64,000 nucleotides of DNA from JBCBEX01 sp038528235 (lineage in GTDB: Bacteria > Bacteroidota > Rhodothermia > Rhodothermales > Rubricoccaceae), in assembly GCA_038528235.1 (NCBI GenBank), contig JBCBEX010000012.1, positions 1 to 64,000 of the forward strand, given 5' to 3'. This document shows, one piece after another, positions 62,629-64,000 of the stretch. The position numbers and the translations under genes are program-made. Every line of letters starts with the position of its first letter. Position 1 is the stretch's first letter. The notes under the pieces are model-generated. The model was not told where the DNA came from, ran no database searches, and saw only the letters and a program-made list of their open reading frames with translations.

Positions 62629-64000
62629 GTGTCACTCCACCACCATTCTTTGCTCGCTTTGCGCGCCCTCCTTCTCCTGCTACTCGCAGCCCTTGCCGTC
62701 GTGCCCCCGTCGGCTTCCGCCCAGCCCCTGTCCGCCGAGTCGTTGTCGGCCCTCGACTATCGGCCGCTCATGCTGACCGGGCCGGACCTCGCGCCGCTCC
62801 TCGCGGTGGCCTCCGACGCGGCCACCCCGGAGGCGCTCCGGGCGTACGCCTACGTCGGTGGGGCGTGGCAACTCATCCCCGTCCAGACGCTCGAACGCGT
62901 CCGCACTGACCTCGCGTTCGCCTACCCCGCGGAAGTCCGCCAGCGCTCCGACCTCGACCCCGACGCCATCGACGACCTGCTGCTCTACGCGGACCCCAGC
63001 CTCCTCATCGGCGCCGACCCCGACCCGCGCCTCGACGAGGATGACCAGGTGCTGTTGCTCCCGTCGACGTTCGGCGTGGAGGCACCGAACGGGAGTGTGC
63101 CTGCAGGGGTGGAGGCCGCCGATCTTGTTCGCGTGCGCGTGGCCGACCCGCTGGGCGGCGTAGACCGGGTCGCCTACCTCGCGCTCGCCCCCGATGCGCC
63201 GCCCGTGCCCGACGCTGGCGTGCGCTACGACTACCGCCCTGACAACGATACCTACGACTACATCGGCACCAACCCGGAGCAGAGCGTCGTCACGACACCC
63301 TACTACGAGCGTCACTTCCGCGACCGCTGGATCGAAGACCGATTCCACGTGCGCCTCGACCCGGCCGACCCTTACAGCCCCGACCTGCTGGACCGCCGCC
63401 GCATGGGTTTTGAGCCGACCAGTTGTGCTCGGACGGAGAAAACGGCGTCAGAGAGCCGCGGGGCGCCCGTCGCCAACGTGTGCGGCCCCGTCGCGTGCCT
63501 GCGCTCCGTGGTCGGCTTCAACTCGGGCCCGCTGACGCAGCTCACCTACCTCTTCTTCCCGCGCTACACCGAGACGCGCATCGACCTGCGCGTGCACCCG
63601 GTGCCAGGCGTCTCGTTCTGGCGCGACTGGGCGCCGATCACGCAGGGCGCAACCTACGTCTCGAACCTGTTCCCGGACGGCGTCCCCCTGGATGGGCAGC
63701 CCGATGCCGTCGAGGGCTCGCTCGACTGGGACGCGCTGCTCTTCGCGCAGGGCTCGGTCGTCTCGTCGTGGCGGGTGGACGCCAACGTGCCGCAGTGGGA
63801 CCCGGAGGCCATCTGGCTGGACGAGGAGAACCCGGAGTTGACTCCCTGCACAGGCGACGAGGCCTACTACGGCGCGAGCGGCTCGTTCGTCCGCACGACT
63901 GTGGCGGTGTCCACTGACCCGCGCGACCCCGGCTACCGACTGCTCGGCAGCACGTCGCGCACGGCCGTCGCCCCGCGCCTCAACGCGGCGGAAGCGGCGG
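62629..64000 (+). CDS. Large secreted protein, N-terminal part (runs off right edge)
   Basis: The plus frame is open from about 62608 to the window end with no stop, at least 457 residues visible. GTG 62629 is the most likely start: it gives a signal peptide (MSLHHHSLLALRALLLLLLA, cleavage after SASAQ). The mature part begins LSAESLSALDYRPLMLTGPDLAPLLAV and includes DLLLYADPSLLIGADPDPRLDEDDQVLLL and HFRDRWIEDRFHV, with scattered Cys (SCARTE, NVCGPVACL) and no known catalytic motif. I do not recognise a family; secreted, and possibly a T9SS substrate whose sorting domain is outside the window. Confidence 0.75.
   Translation, partial: MSLHHHSLLALRALLLLLLAALAVVPPSASAQPLSAESLSALDYRPLMLTGPDLAPLLAVASDAATPEALRAYAYVGGAWQLIPVQTLERVRTDLAFAYPAEVRQRSDLDPDAIDDLLLYADPSLLIGADPDPRLDEDDQVLLLPSTFGVEAPNGSVPAGVEAADLVRVRVADPLGGVDRVAYLALAPDAPPVPDAGVRYDYRPDNDTYDYIGTNPEQSVVTTPYYERHFRDRWIEDRFHVRLDPADPYSPDLLDRRRMGFEPTSCARTEKTASESRGAPVANVCGPVACLRSVVGFNSGPLTQLTYLFFPRYTETRIDLRVHPVPGVSFWRDWAPITQGATYVSNLFPDGVPLDGQPDAVEGSLDWDALLFAQGSVVSSWRVDANVPQWDPEAIWLDEENPELTPCTGDEAYYGASGSFVRTTVAVSTDPRDPGYRLLGSTSRTAVAPRLNAAEAA

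Overview
The window is GC-rich, densely coded bacterial DNA that most likely comes from the Rhodothermota (Rhodothermales, Rubricoccus/Rubrivirga-like) or a near relative in the Bacteroidota group. This is inferred from three things: a 2,629-residue SprA, the type IX secretion (T9SS) translocon; a surface protein with a C-terminal T9SS sorting domain; and an ATP synthase locus encoding a-c-b-delta-alpha-gamma without beta and epsilon. Weak Shine-Dalgarno sequences and many genes opening right after a pyrimidine-rich stretch fit the same group.

Layout. 1-7 kb: the end of a secreted WD40 protein, a cupin, Mrp, a 935-residue helicase, a NifU-like Fe-S protein, a tandem AP2-like DNA-binding protein, an NTF2-like protein and tRNA-Ser(GCU). 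7-15 kb (minus strand): the ATP synthase genes, preceded by an I-like membrane protein, AtpZ, a bactofilin and an M23 peptidase. 15-21 kb: ribosomal protein S20, then three tandem paralogous barrel/PKD/OmpA envelope proteins. 21-31 kb: QueG, a flavin reductase and SprA. 31-36.5 kb: a RamB-like regulator divergent from malate synthase and isocitrate lyase, which is a glyoxylate-shunt locus with a palindrome-rich control region. 36.5-38 kb: an arsenic locus (arsR, arsM) followed by a 35-residue peptide with 13 cysteines, probably overlooked because it is so short. 38-43 kb: an SMP-30 family protein, an internally duplicated unknown protein and UvrA. 43-54 kb: an accessory region of small enzymes, a DUF4160/DUF2442/59-residue three-gene operon, interspersed GTCAT-ended palindromic elements, and one AT-rich membrane protein that looks foreign. 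54-64 kb: hydrolases, the T9SS cargo protein, secreted or membrane proteins of unknown function, a CoA-binding protein and an open-ended secreted protein.

How the genes fit together. The ATP synthase set builds the Fo sector and most of F1; the catalytic beta subunit must lie elsewhere. Bactofilin with an M23 peptidase is a cell-shape pairing. SprA would export proteins such as the 757-residue cargo. The regulator with aceB and aceA is an acetate/fatty-acid utilisation unit. The most novel leads are the cysteine-rich peptide beside arsM, the three-gene DUF4160/DUF2442 module, the paired palindromes of the glyoxylate control region, and the duplicated 326-residue unknown protein.
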